From positions 1-64,000 of the forward strand of contig NZ_UAVD01000023.1 in assembly GCF_900460065.1 (NCBI RefSeq): 64,000 nucleotides of DNA. The letters run 5' to 3'. Below are positions 62,251 through 64,000 of the stretch, piece after piece (position 1 is the stretch's first letter; the number at the start of each line of letters is the position of its first letter). The notes under the pieces were generated by a model, which was given only the letters and a program-made list of their open reading frames with translations, was not told the DNA's origin and did no database searches. The DNA comes from Streptomyces griseus. Its GTDB lineage: Bacteria > Actinomycetota > Actinomycetes > Streptomycetales > Streptomycetaceae. A program made the position numbers and the translations under genes.

Positions 62251-64000
62251 GTGGCCGACCGTCTCATCGTCCGTGGCGCGCGCGAGCACAACCTGAAGAA
62301 CGTCTCGCTCGACCTGCCCCGCGACTCCCTCATCGTCTTCACCGGGCTCTCCGGATCGGGCAAGTCGTCCCTCGCGTTCGACACGATCTTCGCCGAGGGG
62401 CAGCGCCGCTACGTCGAGTCGCTCTCCTCGTACGCCCGCCAGTTCCTCGGCCAGATGGACAAGCCGGACGTCGACTTCATCGAAGGTCTGTCCCCGGCCG
62501 TCTCCATCGACCAGAAGTCGACCTCGCGCAACCCGCGCTCGACGGTCGGCACCATCACCGAGGTCTACGACTACCTCCGGCTGCTCTTCGCCAGGATCGG
62601 CAAGCCGCACTGCCCCGAGTGCCATCGCCCCATCTCCCGCCAGTCGCCGCAGGCCATCGTCGACAAGGTCCTCGGCCTGCCGGAGGGCAGCCGCTTCCAG
62701 GTCCTCTCGCCGCTGGTGCGCGAGCGCAAGGGCGAGTTCGTCGACCTCTTCGCCGACCTCCAGACCAAGGGCTACAGCCGGGCCAGGGTCGACGGCACCA
62801 CCATCCAGCTCGCCGAGCCGCCCACGCTCAAGAAGCAGGAGAAGCACACCATCGAGGTGGTCATCGACCGCCTCACCGTCAAGGACAGCGCCAAGCGCCG
62901 GCTGACCGACTCGGTCGAGACCGCGCTCGGCCTCTCCGGCGGCATGGTCGTGCTCGACTTCGTCGACCTCCCCGAGGACGACCCCGAGCGCGAGCGGATG
63001 TTCTCCGAGCACCTCTACTGCCCGTACGACGACCTCTCCTTCGAGGAGCTGGAGCCGCGCTCCTTCTCCTTCAACTCGCCCTTCGGCGCCTGCCCCGACT
63101 GCACCGGCATCGGCACGCGCATGGAGGTCGACCCGGAGCTGATCGTCCCGGACGAGGAGAAGTCCCTCGACGAGGGCGCGATCCACCCCTGGTCCCACGG
63201 CCACACCAAGGAGTACTTCGGCCGCCTGATCGGCGCGCTCTCCGAAGCCCTCGGCTTCCGTACGGACATCCCCTGGGCCGGGCTGCCGCAGCGGGCCAAG
63301 AAGGCCCTCCTCTTCGGCCACAAGATCCAGACCGAGGTCCGCTACCGCAACCGCTACGGGCGCGAGCGCGCCTACACCACCCCCGCCTTCGAGGGCGCGG
63401 TGCAGTTCGTCAAGAGGCGCCACACCGAGGCCGAGAGCGACTCCAGCCGGGAGCGCTTCGAGGGCTACATGCGCGAGGTGCCCTGCCCCACCTGCGAGGG
63501 CACCCGGCTGAAGCCGATCGTGCTCGCGGTGACGGTGATGGAGAAGTCCATCGCGGAGGTCTCCGCGATGTCGATCAGCGAGTGCGCCGAATTCCTCGGC
63601 CGCCTCAAGCTGAACGCCCGCGACAAGAAGATCGCCGAGCGGGTGCTCAAGGAGGTCAACGAGCGGCTGAGGTTCCTCGTCGACGTCGGCCTGGACTACC
63701 TGTCGCTGAACCGCGCGGCCGGCACCCTGTCCGGCGGCGAGGCCCAGCGCATCCGGCTGGCCACCCAGATCGGCTCCGGCCTGGTCGGCGTGCTGTACGT
63801 CCTGGACGAGCCGTCCATCGGCCTGCACCAGCGCGACAACCACCGCCTCATCGAGACCCTGGTCCGACTCCGCGACATGGGCAACACGCTCATCGTCGTC
63901 GAGCACGACGAGGACACCATCAAGGTCGCCGACTGGGTCGTCGACATCGGCCCCGGCGCGGGTGAGCACGGCGGCAAGGTCGTCCACTCCGGCTCGCTCA
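62251..64000 (+). CDS. uvrA: excinuclease ABC subunit A, 5' part (runs off the right edge)
   Basis: The first 583 residues of UvrA are present, out of about 1000. Nucleotide-binding domain I shows Walker [17 protein letters not shown], the UvrB-binding region and the signature [19 protein letters not shown] followed by [14 protein letters not shown] and the switch VVEHDEDTI. Two zinc-binding modules are visible: CPECHRPI with its split partner, and CPDCTGIG with [11 protein letters not shown]. UvrA recognises bulky DNA lesions and loads UvrB. The GTG at 62251 has AAAGG 12 bases upstream. Confidence 0.96.
   Translation, partial: MADRLIVRGAREHNLKNVSLDLPRDSLIVFTGLSGSGKSSLAFDTIFAEGQRRYVESLSSYARQFLGQMDKPDVDFIEGLSPAVSIDQKSTSRNPRSTVGTITEVYDYLRLLFARIGKPHCPECHRPISRQSPQAIVDKVLGLPEGSRFQVLSPLVRERKGEFVDLFADLQTKGYSRARVDGTTIQLAEPPTLKKQEKHTIEVVIDRLTVKDSAKRRLTDSVETALGLSGGMVVLDFVDLPEDDPERERMFSEHLYCPYDDLSFEELEPRSFSFNSPFGACPDCTGIGTRMEVDPELIVPDEEKSLDEGAIHPWSHGHTKEYFGRLIGALSEALGFRTDIPWAGLPQRAKKALLFGHKIQTEVRYRNRYGRERAYTTPAFEGAVQFVKRRHTEAESDSSRERFEGYMREVPCPTCEGTRLKPIVLAVTVMEKSIAEVSAMSISECAEFLGRLKLNARDKKIAERVLKEVNERLRFLVDVGLDYLSLNRAAGTLSGGEAQRIRLATQIGSGLVGVLYVLDEPSIGLHQRDNHRLIETLVRLRDMGNTLIVVEHDEDTIKVADWVVDIGPGAGEHGGKVVHSGSL

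Overview
The window looks like a stretch of the core chromosome of a Streptomyces or close relative. It is very GC-rich with strongly biased third codon positions, many GTG starts, and stop/start overlaps such as ATGA and GTGA. The gene set (pyk, an ANTAR response regulator, polA, rpsA, coaE, uvrB, uvrA, DUF6343 and SPW_0924 small proteins, a mycothiol-dependent isomerase) is typical of that genus. No plasmid, phage, insertion sequence or CRISPR array was seen.

Left part (1-8.3 kb): the end of a hydroxamate-siderophore cluster (lysine/diaminobutyrate-type decarboxylase, then lysine N6-hydroxylase). Both genes carry an apparent one-base loss in a C run. A C-rich repeat tract follows, then a secreted 5'-nucleotidase, a SIMPL-domain protein and pyruvate kinase. 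Next come a free-standing HTH plus LAGLIDADG protein and an unusual tRNA with a CAA anticodon but a short variable loop, then the PdtaR-type regulator. Strand composition of the + strand appears to switch from C+A-rich to G+T-rich near the 3' end of pyk.

8.3-18.3 kb: a complete branched-chain amino acid ABC importer on the minus strand (livJ-livH-livM-livG-livF), a hotdog thioesterase, a small secreted protein and an FdhF/YdeP-type molybdopterin oxidoreductase.

18.3-36.9 kb: housekeeping genes on both strands: polA, a DUF4184 membrane protein, a secreted lytic transglycosylase, SPW_0924, DUF3068, hrpB, a methyltransferase, rpsA, a secreted beta-helix protein, a PAC2 protein, coaE, a TPR protein, DUF6343, a second methyltransferase, a lipoprotein and an SPFH/slipin protein.

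37-45 kb: a plus-strand cluster of a SNF2 helicase, a SWIM zinc-finger protein, an unexplained 0.6 kb segment, a MoxR/RavA ATPase and a VWA protein that seems to start at CTG. 45-54 kb: aminotransferase, HxlR regulator with two operator-like palindromes, uridine-kinase-like protein, psuG-psuK pseudouridine catabolism, cupin, MFS transporter, ogt, glycerophosphodiesterase and an MHYT membrane protein.

54-64 kb: uvrB, two TerD-family genes (one fused to an FtsK-like domain without a P-loop), terC behind a yybP-ykoY manganese riboswitch, an MBL-fold hydrolase, a mycothiol-dependent isomerase, and uvrA running off the right edge.

Two regulatory themes stand out. First, polA, uvrB and ogt share an almost identical promoter of the RecA-independent, PafBC-type DNA-damage class, placed so that each mRNA should be leaderless; the SNF2 helicase has a weaker version. 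Second, terC has a leader in which the same ten bases can close either the Mn aptamer or a hairpin hiding the ribosome binding site.
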